Origin: Adineta vaga
Lineage: Eukaryota > Rotifera
Reading direction: 5' to 3'
DNA: 64,000 nucleotides
NCBI GenBank assembly: GCA_021613535.1
Contig: CP075495.1
Location: 15,500,001 to 15,564,000 of the forward strand
Shown here: positions 33,940 to 44,516 of the stretch, one piece after another
Layout: each line of letters opens with the position of its first letter
How positions within the stretch are numbered: position 1 is the stretch's first letter
Position numbers and translations under genes: made by a program
The notes under the pieces: generated by a model
Databases searched by the model: none
Seen by the model: the letters and a program-made list of their open reading frames with translations, nothing else
Told to the model about the DNA's origin: nothing

Positions 33940-34995
33940 TTACTTTTCCAAAGTGCATTCATCCAATTCAATATAACTAATATCATTGATATTAATTCTA
34001 ATATTAATAATTTTAAAAACTGAAAATGGAATAATAAGAATTTCTTTTTCATTTGGATATGTTGATATTGTATGTAGATCAATAGTTGTATTTGGATTTC
34101 GTATATGATAAATACAAATAACACGATATTTAATAGAATTAAGAAAACTTTGTGCAATTGTTTGATCAGTAGATGAAGATAAAAATGTTCGTATAAGAAT
34201 AGATTTATCTTTTTGATATTCATCAAGATTATCTTTTGTCATATTAACTCCACGATAAGTTAAACCAATAAAATGACGATAAGTTTGTAATTTCGTATGA
34301 TAACTTAAAATTGATGTAAAAATATATTCACCAGAATCTTTTGGTGGTTCATTATCTTTATAATTTCTATTAAACATTGAATAAGTTATATTAAAACGAA
34401 AATCTGATCCTCCTTTCGCTAAATCTTCATTTAATTTCTTAACAAAAAATGTTTTTTCTGTATAAGCACGAACTAATGGTATTGGATTATTTGTTTCTAA
34501 TGCTTCTTTCATATAATTAATAATTAAAGATTTTTCATTAATATTTAAATGAATCTTTTCAATATAACCATTTAATATTTCTTCAATTAATTTTTTAAAA
34601 GATATTTTAGTTAGCCATTGTTTTAAATGATTTTGACATTCATAAGATATTCGATAAGCATGTTTATAAGTATCAAACCATTCAAAAGATTCATTTAATA
34701 TTAATTTATCATCAAATAAATATTTCAATTCATCAGATGCTTCATCTTTTGCTAATGAACCCCATTGATTTAGAATATTACGATCAATATTTTCATGTTC
34801 TAATAAAATCTTTAATAGTTCTTCATTTCCATTAAATGCAGCGATATGTAATGCTGTTCGATTATTAATATCTTGTTGATTAATTTCATCAATACTCAAT
34901 GTAGATAATAATTGTCGAACTTGATCAATATTATTAGTTTTACAAGCTTCATGTAAAGAATTCATTGTTGACATCGTTCCATTGATTAGTTTCAT
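33940..34995 (-). CDS. Ankyrin-repeat ADP-ribosyltransferase, single exon
   Basis: It is read from the ATG at 34993-34995; upstream codons are open but start only from TTG, and a second ATG lies at 34974. The protein has about 351 residues. Residues 10-75 form ankyrin-like repeats (NNRTALHIAAFNGNEELLKI). The C-terminal half carries the ADP-ribosyltransferase R-S-E signature: TYRGVNM (Arg), FLSSSTDQT (Ser) and YPNEKEILIIP (the ExE pair, Glu-Lys-Glu). Such enzymes transfer ADP-ribose from NAD+ to protein arginine or other acceptors. There is no signal peptide, so it should act inside the cell. All catalytic residues are present. It lies tail to tail with the related broken gene at 32.5-33.5 kb, and the two are too diverged to be a recent duplication. 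Confidence 0.85.
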   Translation of the reverse strand: MKLINGTMSTMNSLHEACKTNNIDQVRQLLSTLSIDEINQQDINNRTALHIAAFNGNEELLKILLEHENIDRNILNQWGSLAKDEASDELKYLFDDKLILNESFEWFDTYKHAYRISYECQNHLKQWLTKISFKKLIEEILNGYIEKIHLNINEKSLIINYMKEALETNNPIPLVRAYTEKTFFVKKLNEDLAKGGSDFRFNITYSMFNRNYKDNEPPKDSGEYIFTSILSYHTKLQTYRHFIGLTYRGVNMTKDNLDEYQKDKSILIRTFLSSSTDQTIAQSFLNSIKYRVICIYHIRNPNTTIDLHTISTYPNEKEILIIPFSVFKIINIRININDISYIELDECTLEK

Positions 34996-35879
34996 TAGGC
35001 AACATAGTTTTATATTCTTGTTACTTAGAAAAATCAAAGTAATATTTATCAACTATATGTTTCTTTCCTAGACTATAAAAAAAAGAACAACGTTTTCCCA
35101 GTATGGGATATTTGGAAAATTCCATATAAATATGGCGATTAATCCATAAATACAAGTTGAAAGAAACCCTTTTTATTTTTCATTCTATTATCAAAGAATA
35201 CATTCTCTTTTGCTCACCTTTATTCTGTGTGTAGAACGAAAAAGAAAAAAACCATATTTACGTTTTTTTTCTACAAAGGTTTTTTCCTTTTCAACAGATA
35301 ATTTCCCATCCTTAAATTTATTCTGAATATATTGTGGATTATATCATTGAATACCATTTGTGCTAACAATAGAACGAAATTAAGTGAAGTGAATATATCG
35401 AGAATCATACGGAGTTTGCTGATAGACTTAGGAGATCAAAGAAAGCATAAGGATAACTTCTTTTGTGTTCTTCACTGATTCTACAGTATAGCTTTAGTTC
35501 ATTTTTCTGCAATATTCTTTTTAAGATGTTCTTTGTTTCTCATTGTTCTTCTTCCATTCATTTTGATTACCTTCCTTCTAGCAGTTATATATTATACTTT
35601 AGATGTTCAAAGAAACGGTATGGATGTGAATAAGCGAATATTGTTGCACCGATCATCAGGTACACATATTTGATCTATAATCAGATGTCATTAAATCAGC
35701 AAGACTGTTACCGTAGCACCTCGTATTTTTTTAGTATGGCTGTCCTGTAGATTGCTTTTAATGGTATAGAAGTACTTGGTAGTAGATTTCTCTGAAACAC
35801 TTCTCGAGATGATACAATTTTTACACATTCACTTCCTACACCGTATGATGTTATTATTCGTGCATTAACAATCTTATTT
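34996..35879. other. Intergenic spacer
   Basis: Holds the promoter of the minus-strand ADP-ribosyltransferase and AT-rich DNA. A T-rich/A-rich imperfect inverted stretch lies around 35080-35290. No gene seen. Confidence 0.4.
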
Positions 35880-36953
35880 AATTAGCATCAACATCTGGTT
35901 GGGAAATTTCATTTGGATCAAATGTAACGAACGTTATGTTAAATCAGACACCTTCGGAAGAAAAACGTGGCGTAGTAGTTTCAGTTCTTGGCTGAAAATA
36001 TAATTTTCATTGATACTACTGGTACTGATACTCCCATGCCAAAAAATAAACTTGACGATAAAGAAAGCAACTGAAGCTCTTTTAAGAGAAATAGCACTTG
36101 AATTATGTTCATATATTATCATTGTAGTTAATCGTTTACGTGCTACAGATCAATCATATATTCAACAAGTTTTAACACATTCTGAACGTTTAAAATCAAA
36201 TAAAAATATCATTATTATTCATAACTGAATGGATGTCGAAACAACTTACGATGTTGAAGAAATAATTGAAAAAGAAGTTAAATATTTTTTTGATGCTGTA
36301 CCTATAATACAATTAAACTTCAAATTAATCAAAACTCTGGAAATGTTGATTTTTTTCGTTCAAAAAATAATGATATGAATCTTCGTCATTTTATTTTTGC
36401 AAAAAAATGGAATAGGCAATCAATAAATGGGATCATGAATATTTTACAAATAGCGACAGACTCAAGACGAAATCTTGATGTTATCAAAGAGATGATACAT
36501 TTTGTTAACACCAAACTTCCACAATTATTTGTTAATAATTATAATCAAGATAATATTTTAGACGAAAATAATCAACAGAAACTGCAGGTGCAAATGCATA
36601 CTAGAAAAATGAACATTGTGCTTTCTCATCGAAGAGAATTGGAAAAACTTGAAGAAGATCCTTGTCCATTAACTCTATCACCCAAACTTCTTTATGATGA
36701 TGCTGGTTATTTTATTCGTATTAGTTCAATGTATAATGGACAATGGCAACCACTTTATAGTTTATATGAAATTGATGATGTAATTCTAGCAATTATTGAA
36801 GGTCGTTGTGTTGATCTGAAAAATTCTTTAACAAATCCAAATATTCTTCAAGAGAAAATTCCTATTGGAGAATTTAAATTAGAAATACCTTTAAAAGTAC
36901 CAGTAGATCCTTCTCAATCAGATATGCAACGTGATGAAGGTTTTATTAGATAA
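35880..36953 (+). pseudogene. Dynamin/AIG1-like GTPase remnant
   Basis: Coding similarity begins about 35883 (STSGWEISFGSNVTNVM; EEKRGVVVSVLG), where a P-loop would be expected but is missing. After a frame change a G3-type motif appears (FIDTTGTDTPMP), then another change leads into helical sequence (KKATEALLREIALELCSYII) and a likely G4 region (NIIIIHN, a TGA where Leu-Met-Asp would begin). Further shifts precede an open C-terminal frame at 36375-36953 (LRHFIFAKKWNRQSINGIMN; VNTKLPQLFVNNYN). The exact GTPase family is not certain; septin-, AIG1- or GBP-like proteins are the options. At least four lesions and the missing P-loop make it non-functional. Confidence 0.6.
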
Positions 36954-37517
36954 ATATGTCCTAAAAAGAAAGTTACTCCAAAAGCTTTTGAATAAAAATA
37001 ATCAATTTTTATTTATCTTTTTCTCTTTCAATTCTTCATTTGGGCAATGACAATGACCACAAGATCACCATCATCATTATTTTAAGTATTTTTGCATTAT
37101 TTTCATTTAGAAAAATTCCATCAAATAACTGGAATTAATCTATTACAAAAATTGCATTTTTTTTCCTTTTGCTCATCTTGTATCTGAAAACAAATTAATC
37201 AAATTATTGTTTTAATCGTCTTTTTTTTCTTCTGAAAATGGAAGATGATTCATCTCTTACGTTTTCTTTTTATTCATATATTCTTTTGATATTTGTACTT
37301 AAAAAAACTTATTACCAATGAAAAATAGAATATAGAAGTAGAAGTCAAGGTCATAATTAATTTTCTTGATTAATTCAGAAGGACGAAATATAATTTCATA
37401 TTGAATCGAGTTATGCGAGGTGGATACGGCTATTTGATCACAACAGCGAAAAATATCCTCCTACGATGTTTATTATATTTAAAGATAGTGCATTACTGTT
37501 CTTTAACGTACAGTTAG
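36954..37517. other. Intergenic, promoter side of cold-shock gene 1
   Basis: AT-rich. From about 37360 the sequence resembles 39950-40150 upstream of the second cold-shock gene (shared CTATTTGATCACAAC), so this flank belongs to the tandem duplication. Confidence 0.5.
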
Positions 37518-37525
37518 TATAAAAA
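37518..37525 (+). promoter_or_regulatory. TATA box of cold-shock gene 1
   Basis: TATAAAAA lies 64 bp before the ATG, within a stretch (CAGCAAATTTTATCATTCAG) conserved at the same distance before the paralog. Confidence 0.6.
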
Positions 37526-37581
37526 CCAGCAAATTTTATCATTCAGTAAGCATATTAATACTTTCGTTAACCTACTAAAAT

Positions 37582-38177
37582 ATGGGACAAATGTATGCAT
37601 ATTCCATCGTTCTATTGATTATGGCTGTCATTATAATGGCTGAAGGACGTCCATCAAATGAAAAGGATTTGTCTTATTTTAAGGAATTGACTCGACGATT
37701 TCATGATTCAAATGATCAATATATAAGAAATAATCAAGATAAAACTGAAATTCTTGCTGAACGACTTTATACTTTGTTAAAAAAACGTATTACATTGGGT
37801 AAGTTTCATTTATTTTCAGAATAAATTATTTATATAAGAGTTTATATGAATATATTCACATATTTTTCATTTGAATATCTCTCAGTTCAATAAATATATT
37901 TACTAAAGAGACTGATGATCGAAACTGAGATCTTTTTGGTTTCATTTTAGAGAACAGATCGGAAGAAAAGACAGGTACTGTCAAGTGGTTTAATGATGCG
38001 AAAGGTTTTGGTTTCATTGCTCAAGATGGTGGAGGTGAAGATCTGTTTGTACATCATAGTGCCATTAATATACATGGCTTCAAAACACTCAAGGAAGGTC
38101 AAAAAGTTCGATTTGAAGTGACGAGAGGCCCGAAGGGTCTACAGGCATCCAATGTCAGTTTAGCGGAAGATAACTAA
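37582..38177 (+). CDS. Signal-peptide exon joined to a cold-shock domain (copy 1)
   Basis: Exon 1 (37582-37798) and exon 2 (37951-38177) join across a 152-bp GT-AG intron in phase 1, giving 147 residues. Exon 1 encodes a hydrophobic leader ([16 protein letters not shown]), a charged helical segment and a dibasic-type site (LLKKRITL). Exon 2 is a complete cold-shock domain with both RNA-binding motifs: KGFGFIAQ (RNP1) and LFVHHSAI (RNP2), preceded by [10 protein letters not shown], very like bacterial CspA. Unspliced, the frame ends soon after (GKFHLFSE). CspA-type proteins bind single-stranded nucleic acid in the cytoplasm, so a secretory leader is odd. The alternative is that exon 2 has its own start, but no in-frame ATG precedes the domain. 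The gene has a close paralog 2.5 kb downstream. Confidence 0.75.
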
Positions 38178-40091
38178 ACAGTACAATATGGTTTAAACAG
38201 AGACAAATATCATTCTTTTTCTTTATTTTTCATACTTTTTTTCTTATTTATAAAGAAAAAAGCCTCGCACTATAATAAACTCAAATACAAAAAAATATTG
38301 TCTCAAATGAAACCAATTGTTCTATTGTATTTTCTTCGATTCTTTCATACAACATTATAAAGACATTAGCAACTCTCGAACAATAATTTAATAAAAAAAA
38401 AAAGATATTAAATTTCTTTTTCAGATAAGATTTGAATCGATTCATTTTCAAAAGAAAAAAAAACTTATAGATGGAAATTATTTTGATATAACACATTCAT
38501 TTCAAATTGATTCATTAACATATCATGTCTTAGGTTTAAGAAAAGATCAAATCGATCTTACATAAAGAATATCCAGACAAAATAGGACACAGGAATATCT
38601 TGATGTTCAGATAGTAATTTTGATATTTTTGACACTTTTTTTCGAAAACTTCCGGCAGTAGAAGTTTCTGAACAGATATTTTATAAGATTGAGAACTCCA
38701 TGACACTTTATGTGATAGTGAAATACATATATAGTATATGATTTAGTCATCTCAAGAGGACTAGACGTCCATTCAAGTCTACATTTGACAGTTGTTAATC
38801 CTTCGTATGATGTTCAATTAAAATCATATGAGAAAACTAAAACTTTCTTGATTATACAGATCAATTTCAAAAAATATCTAATTCATCAGTCTTTCACTCG
38901 ACCATGTGCATAAAGGTACTAGATATTAGTAGAGAGAACTAGTCTCAGATTCGATGAGATTTGAGTTTAGATCAGGATGCAACTATATTTTCATTGTTCT
39001 TTAAAATAACAAATAAGACTTTTTTTGTAATTTTTAACAAAACATAAAAGATAGTTTCGTAAGATACAGTGGTACACTTTACCTAAGATTAGGTTCAATC
39101 TTCTGATTTAGTAGATAATATTACATTTTGCTGAAACAATAAAAAATCTAGATTTTTCACTTTTGGGACAACAAAAACTGATGCTCTTTGATCATTGTGA
39201 AAAAGTATTATCGGAAATCTCAGTCTTCTGCTAAACGCTAGCATGTTCCTTATTAAAGATAATACGAAAATTGCAAAGACGAATCTTATTGATCAATAGC
39301 AACCAAAAACTGTTACAGGACACTTTTTCAATAAGCTGCCCTGCTCTGAAGACACTCTATAGAATTTAAAAATCCACTTTTTTCTCGAGGTCTTTTAGGA
39401 GACTGAAGCTGGTGGGTAAAAAAATACTAGTCCTGTTCTAACCGGGCAGTTTCCAAATTTACTCAGCTGATCCGTTTACGTTCTAAGTATTTCGTCCTGC
39501 AAAACAGTCAAAACGAAAAATTTTTTTGCTCTTTAGGTCCTCGTAGAATGAAAGAACAACAAACTATGTGATTTAGAATACATTCATAGGAAATCAGCAA
39601 TTTCTTGACAATCATCTCTATCTTCGAATTCAAGTGAAATATTTATGAAATAATGCAATGTAGAAAACTTCATGGTGATTGGATCGTTCGTTTACAAGTT
39701 ATCGTGTAAATGAACAGTCGATCGGACAATGATTGATTCTAGAATGTTCTCATTCTTTCAGTGCACAATAGAATATAAAGGTCAAAAACAAGGTTGTGCG
39801 TTACTTTTTCTCTATTAGTTTACATAGAAGAAAAATGATTTATCCTTCATCTCTTCTTTTATCATCATATCCCTGTTCATACTTAAGATTGAAAAAATCT
39901 TTTATAAACGAAAAAAACAAGGTTATATATTGTTCGTTTTTTATATACCTCGAAGGAAGAATATGATTTCGATTTGAATCGAATTATACAGGATACATTT
40001 CGCTATTTGATCACAACCAGAAAAAACGTCTTATTAATGATTTTTATAGTTTTATAACAATGTATTACTATATGCTCGAATGCACAGCTGG
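38178..40091. other. Spacer with a truncated 5' copy of the coiled-coil gene at 38463-38560
   Basis: At 38463-38560 the sequence copies the first 25 or so codons of the gene at 41128 (GATGGAAATTATTTTGATAT). Its start has changed from ATGGATGG to ATAGATGG, and it is soon out of frame. Beyond that, to 39.9 kb, there is AT-rich DNA with no gene. The order cold-shock gene, 5' fragment, cold-shock gene, full gene shows that the duplicated unit included the start of the next gene. Confidence 0.7.
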
Positions 40092-40098
40092 TATAAAA
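40092..40098 (+). promoter_or_regulatory. TATA box of cold-shock gene 2
   Basis: TATAAAA lies 64 bp before the ATG, matching copy 1 in spacing and flanks (GTTTTATCATTCA). Confidence 0.6.
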
Positions 40099-40155
40099 TC
40101 CAGTAAGTTTTATCATTCAATACGCATTCTATTACGTTCGCTCATCTACTAAATT

Positions 40156-40771
40156 ATGGGACAAATGTATGCATTATCCTTCATCGTATTGATCATGGCT
40201 CTCATTGTATTGGCTGAAAGACGATCTTCAAATGAAGATGACCTATCTTATGTGAAGAAATTGGCTCGACGATTTGATAATTCAAATGATCATTATATCG
40301 AAAATAATCTAAATTTACGACATATTAGTCATAATCAAGATGAAACTAAAGCTCTTGCTAAACAATTTTATTCTTTGCTGAAAAAACGCAGCACATTTGG
40401 TATGTTTCATTTATTTAGAAAATGACTTAGTTAAAAAGAGCTTATATAAATACATAGATTGTATTTAGATTTCAATTTCACAAATATACCTATTAGAAAG
40501 ATATTCTATAAAAAGATTGATCAGAATATCATATGACTTTATTTTTATTTTAGATTACAAAAGATCAACAATAACAGGTAGAGTCAAATGGTTTAATGAC
40601 GCGAAAGGCTTTGGTTTCATCAGTCAAGATAACGGAGGTGAAGATGTATTTGTACATTATACTGCTATTCAAATGAATGGCTTCAGATCACTTCAAGAAG
40701 GTCAAAGAGTTCAATTTGAAATCAAGAAAGGACCGAAAGGTCTACAGGCAACCAATGTTAGAGCCCTATAA
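40156..40771 (+). CDS. Signal-peptide exon joined to a cold-shock domain (copy 2)
   Basis: Exon 1 (40156-40399) and exon 2 (40554-40771) join in phase 1 across a 154-bp intron, giving 153 residues. The leader ([15 protein letters not shown]), helical segment and LLKKRSTF site match copy 1, with an insertion of nine residues in the middle (LNLRHISHN). The cold-shock domain is intact ([38 protein letters not shown]). Exon structure, intron phase and TATA position are all kept, while the proteins have diverged throughout, so both copies have probably been under selection. As in copy 1, leader plus cold-shock domain is an unusual pairing. The bacterial look of exon 2 suggests horizontal acquisition before fusion. 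Confidence 0.78.
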
Positions 40772-41127
40772 GATATCTTAACAGTACAATATGGTTTAAA
40801 CAGAGACAAATATCATTCTTTTTCTTTATTTCTTATACATTTTTTTCTTCGATTTTTTTCTTCTCATTTATAAAGAAAACAAAAAGACTCACACTTCAAT
40901 AAACTGAAATAAAAGAAAATATTCTCTTTGAATGAAACTAAAGACATTCAAAACTTTCAAACAATAATTTTAACCAAAAATTCTCAAACTAAAAGAAAAC
41001 ATTTTCATACAGAACAAAAAAACATATTGGATTTATTTTTCAAATGTAACAAAAAAATCCATTATTTTCCTTTTTTTTTCAAATAAGAATTCAAATCAAT
41101 TTATTTTACTAAAGCACAAACAAAATC

Positions 41128-42759
41128 ATGGATGGAAATTATTTTGATATAACACATTCATTTCAAATTGATTCATCAACATATCATGTCTTAGGTTTAC
41201 GGAAAGATCGACCAACATATGGAAATACTTATTATATATTTAATTGCTCTGAAGATCAATCACGATCAATACTTCCACGAATTTCTGTTAATCGAACATC
41301 AAATCGTGACAATTCTAATTGTTGTTTGGAACATGAAAAGAATTTTCGAGGAAATCGATCTCGTTCACAAAAGAATAATAATAATAATAATTTAACAGAA
41401 ATAAAAGAAACATTAACAGAATTAATGAAACAAGAACATGAACAATTAATAAATTCACTTCGAAAAGATATTCAATCGGAAAGAACAACATTAATGAAAT
41501 CATTTGAAAAAGAAAATGAAGTTTTACATGAAACAACAACATTAGTTAAAAATGATAAACAAGATTTAACACGTTTTATAGAAAAACAAAAAATTTCATT
41601 AGAAAATACATTTGAAAGACATATGAATAATCTTAATTCATCAATTGAACTTTTAAAAAAAACTTTAACACAAACATTAAGAACACAACAAGAACAATTA
41701 CAATCAATTCAACAATTTTATACGAATTTTAATCAAAATATTGAAAGACAAATTGAACAAATCTTTAATAAACAATATGAACAACAAAGAACAACAACAA
41801 CAACATCGAATGATTCAAATCTAATGAAACAAATTCAAACAACAATTATCGAAACAATAGAAAAACATTCATTAACAAGAAATAATGATGATAATTTATT
41901 AAAAGATCTTTTAAATGAACAAAAACAATATTTTACTGATTTAATTATGAAACAACAACGAACATATATAAATTCACTCAATGAAATTAAAGAATTACAT
42001 AAAAATCTTTTAGAAATTCTTAAAGAAACTTCGACAACAACAAACAATGAAAAAGATAAAACATCAATGAAAACTTTATTTAATGAACAAACAAAAGAAT
42101 TAAGTGAATTAATTCAAAAACAACAAAATTCATTTTCATTTGATCGTTTTCAAGAAACAATAAGTAAAACATTTCAAGAAGAATTTTCCCGAAATAATTC
42201 ATTTGGATCGATACATCCATTTAAACTTTCAATAAAATCTGGTGAATTTGTTCATGTTTTTGCACGATTATATATTGATGGTAATGAATATCCAAAAGAT
42301 TTACATACTTTATGTCAAAAAGATCCAATTGAAGAAAATGTTATTGATTGTTTTATTTCTCCACCAATTCTTCATGGTCCATGTGAAGTTATTATTTATG
42401 CTAAAACATCTTATGAAACAGAATATCAAGCAACTTTATGTGTTCAAATATCTGATTTAAAACTTTCGCCATTTTCAACATTTCCAAAACTTCATCAATC
42501 TTTTCAAGATTATCAATGTATTTTAATTGAACCACTTCGACGAACATTAAAAATTCATGAAGAAATTCTTTTACAAATGATTATACCAAATGCAGAACGA
42601 ATTCAAATACAAAATGGTGATCAATTTATTGATATTGATGAAAATGAATATGAAAATAATTTTATTAAAAAATTCATAAAAATACAAGGAAATTTGATTA
42701 TTTTTGGACAATGGAATAAGAATCAAAATCTACCGATTTGTACTTTTAAAATTGAATAA
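41128..42759 (+). CDS. Long coiled-coil protein with KY-like C-terminal domain
   Basis: This intact single exon encodes 543 residues. Residues about 85-350 are almost pure coiled coil, rich in Gln, Glu, Lys and Asn (KETLTELMKQEHEQLINSLR). The C-terminal 180 residues are strand-rich (GEFVHVFARLYIDG; CEVIIYAKTSYETEYQATLC; FPKLHQSFQDYQCILIEPLR). They resemble the immunoglobulin-like tail of kyphoscoliosis-peptidase (KY) proteins, which bind cytoskeletal partners; the transglutaminase-like peptidase core is absent. I expect a cytoplasmic scaffold. A truncated copy of its 5' end lies at 38.46 kb, linked to the cold-shock tandem duplication. The KY assignment is by eye and moderate. Confidence 0.7.
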   Translation: MDGNYFDITHSFQIDSSTYHVLGLRKDRPTYGNTYYIFNCSEDQSRSILPRISVNRTSNRDNSNCCLEHEKNFRGNRSRSQKNNNNNNLTEIKETLTELMKQEHEQLINSLRKDIQSERTTLMKSFEKENEVLHETTTLVKNDKQDLTRFIEKQKISLENTFERHMNNLNSSIELLKKTLTQTLRTQQEQLQSIQQFYTNFNQNIERQIEQIFNKQYEQQRTTTTTSNDSNLMKQIQTTIIETIEKHSLTRNNDDNLLKDLLNEQKQYFTDLIMKQQRTYINSLNEIKELHKNLLEILKETSTTTNNEKDKTSMKTLFNEQTKELSELIQKQQNSFSFDRFQETISKTFQEEFSRNNSFGSIHPFKLSIKSGEFVHVFARLYIDGNEYPKDLHTLCQKDPIEENVIDCFISPPILHGPCEVIIYAKTSYETEYQATLCVQISDLKLSPFSTFPKLHQSFQDYQCILIEPLRRTLKIHEEILLQMIIPNAERIQIQNGDQFIDIDENEYENNFIKKFIKIQGNLIIFGQWNKNQNLPICTFKIE

Positions 42760-43165
42760 ATAAAAATATTTCTTTTTATTGAAAATTACGTAGCTGTCTA
42801 ATTTGACTTTGAATACAAATGACGACTTTCAAAAAGCACTCCTAGTCATTACTTTTGATGGATAAAGATTTAAACTTTGTTACTCATAAATATAATTTGT
42901 AAGCAGAGTCATATATGTGAAGAATTTTGAATTATAATCAATGGTAAACAAAAAAAATAAAACTATTCCTATTCTATGGAAAAACTCTAGTTCAAGTTTC
43001 GTGATTTATTTTCGAAATGATATTAAATAGGTGAATATGGATTTATATTCGAATTCGAATTAGGCAGTTCATGTGTACTTTGCCATGTAGATATAATGAA
43101 TCAAAAAAACAAACATTTGATTTTGAAATAATATAATGATGAATAAGAAAAAGAAATAGAAATAT
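42760..43165. other. Intergenic spacer
   Basis: AT-rich, convergent gene ends; nothing else seen. Confidence 0.5.
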
Positions 43166-43611
43166 TTAATTTGATCCATTTATACGTTTCATTTGTATAT
43201 TATAATAAACACGTGTACGTAAAGATTTAACATTTTCATTTGTATTTTTATCCTCAATTGTCCAAATTTCTTCTTCAAGAATATTTTCACGCATTCGATC
43301 AATTGCGATAAAAAATATTCCATCGACTTTATAAGATGAAACTAATGCATTTCCAATCCATTGTGCATCAAGAATAATTCCATTTTGTTCATCAATAAAA
43401 TAATCATTTTCAGTTGTTTTTCGACAAAATTTATAATCTTTAATCACTTGAATTGTTCCATTCTGTCGATAAGTTCCATACCATTTTGTACAATTATTTT
43501 CCATAGTTGGAAATAATCCTAATTCTAATGTTAATTCTATATTAGTTGGACCAGCATCTATCGGATCAGTTCTTATTATTCCACGCCATGTTCCACTCCA
43601 ATCAGGTTTAT
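43166..43611 (-). pseudogene. Orphan last exon of a hypothetical lipocalin-like protein
   Basis: After an acceptor (CTTTTAG, 43612-43618 read on the minus strand) the frame is open to the stop: DKPDWSGTWRGIIRTDP, then IELTLELGLFPTMENNCTKW, DEQNGIILDAQWIGNALVSS and ILEEEIWTIED. The regular strand pattern suggests a small beta-barrel of the kind seen in several short secreted or cytosolic proteins, but I do not know the family's function. The exon enters in phase 1, so a first exon is required, and none with a start codon and donor is visible upstream on this strand. The gene is therefore probably 5'-truncated. A short product from the internal ATG at 43502-43504 is possible. Confidence 0.5.
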
Positions 43612-44516
43612 CTAAAAGTAAATGCGGAAACTTCGGATTTTATCCGAGAGTTATGTGTACTGCAAAAGTGTATGAGAGAGATGAACTATTCTAGAATGTC
43701 AACGGAACAAAATTATCACGAGATATTTTTCGATGAGCAAGATTTATGATGATTTATTTTTGAATGAATTTTTGTATTTGAATCTATAAAAGATCTATGA
43801 TACATCATCAATATCCATAGGTATGGAGATCACGTTTTTCCTTTTGGATAGTCCTTCTGACTATCTACAAACCCAAGCATTTGAAAACTACAGGTCATCT
43901 GAGACGTAACTAGACTATTTGATGTTAAAATACAGTTTTTGTGCATTTTGAGACCTTTTTCAAGTATTGTTTCATTAGGAAACTACGATTTGACTCAAAA
44001 CCAATATCAGATTCAGAATCAACGTTAAAAACTGAGTCGATTCATATATGTTTTCAATAATTTTGAGAAAAAACATTTTTTTCAAAAAACCCTGTATTTC
44101 CCCTCAGGGATGTTCTAGCCAATAATGACAATTTTTTCGATAACGCAGCCATTTCTCGAGATATTGTTGAGACAACTATGAGCACAAAGTTTTAGCTCAA
44201 TTGCATGTAGTTGTGAAAAGTTATCGAATTAACGGACATACTGACCGATTATAGTAGTGTACTCACTTTTTGAGTACACAAAAACAAAGAAAGATAAAAT
44301 AAATTAATAAAATTTTCTCTTACTTGAAACAATCGCAGTAATCATTAGTATAAAAACAAGTGATGAAAACATTGATCAAGTTTTGATCTTATGAATATAC
44401 AAATTCAATAGAGATTTTTTATTTTATATGTAAATGATAAAAGAAAAGGATTAGAGAATAAATGTTAATATATTGATTTATGTAAAACAAAAGAAAAGGG
44501 AAGATTTCGTTTTATC
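43612..44516. other. Intergenic spacer
   Basis: No supported gene; the short plus-strand frame at 43546-43749 overlaps the exon above antisense and is a shadow. Confidence 0.5.
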
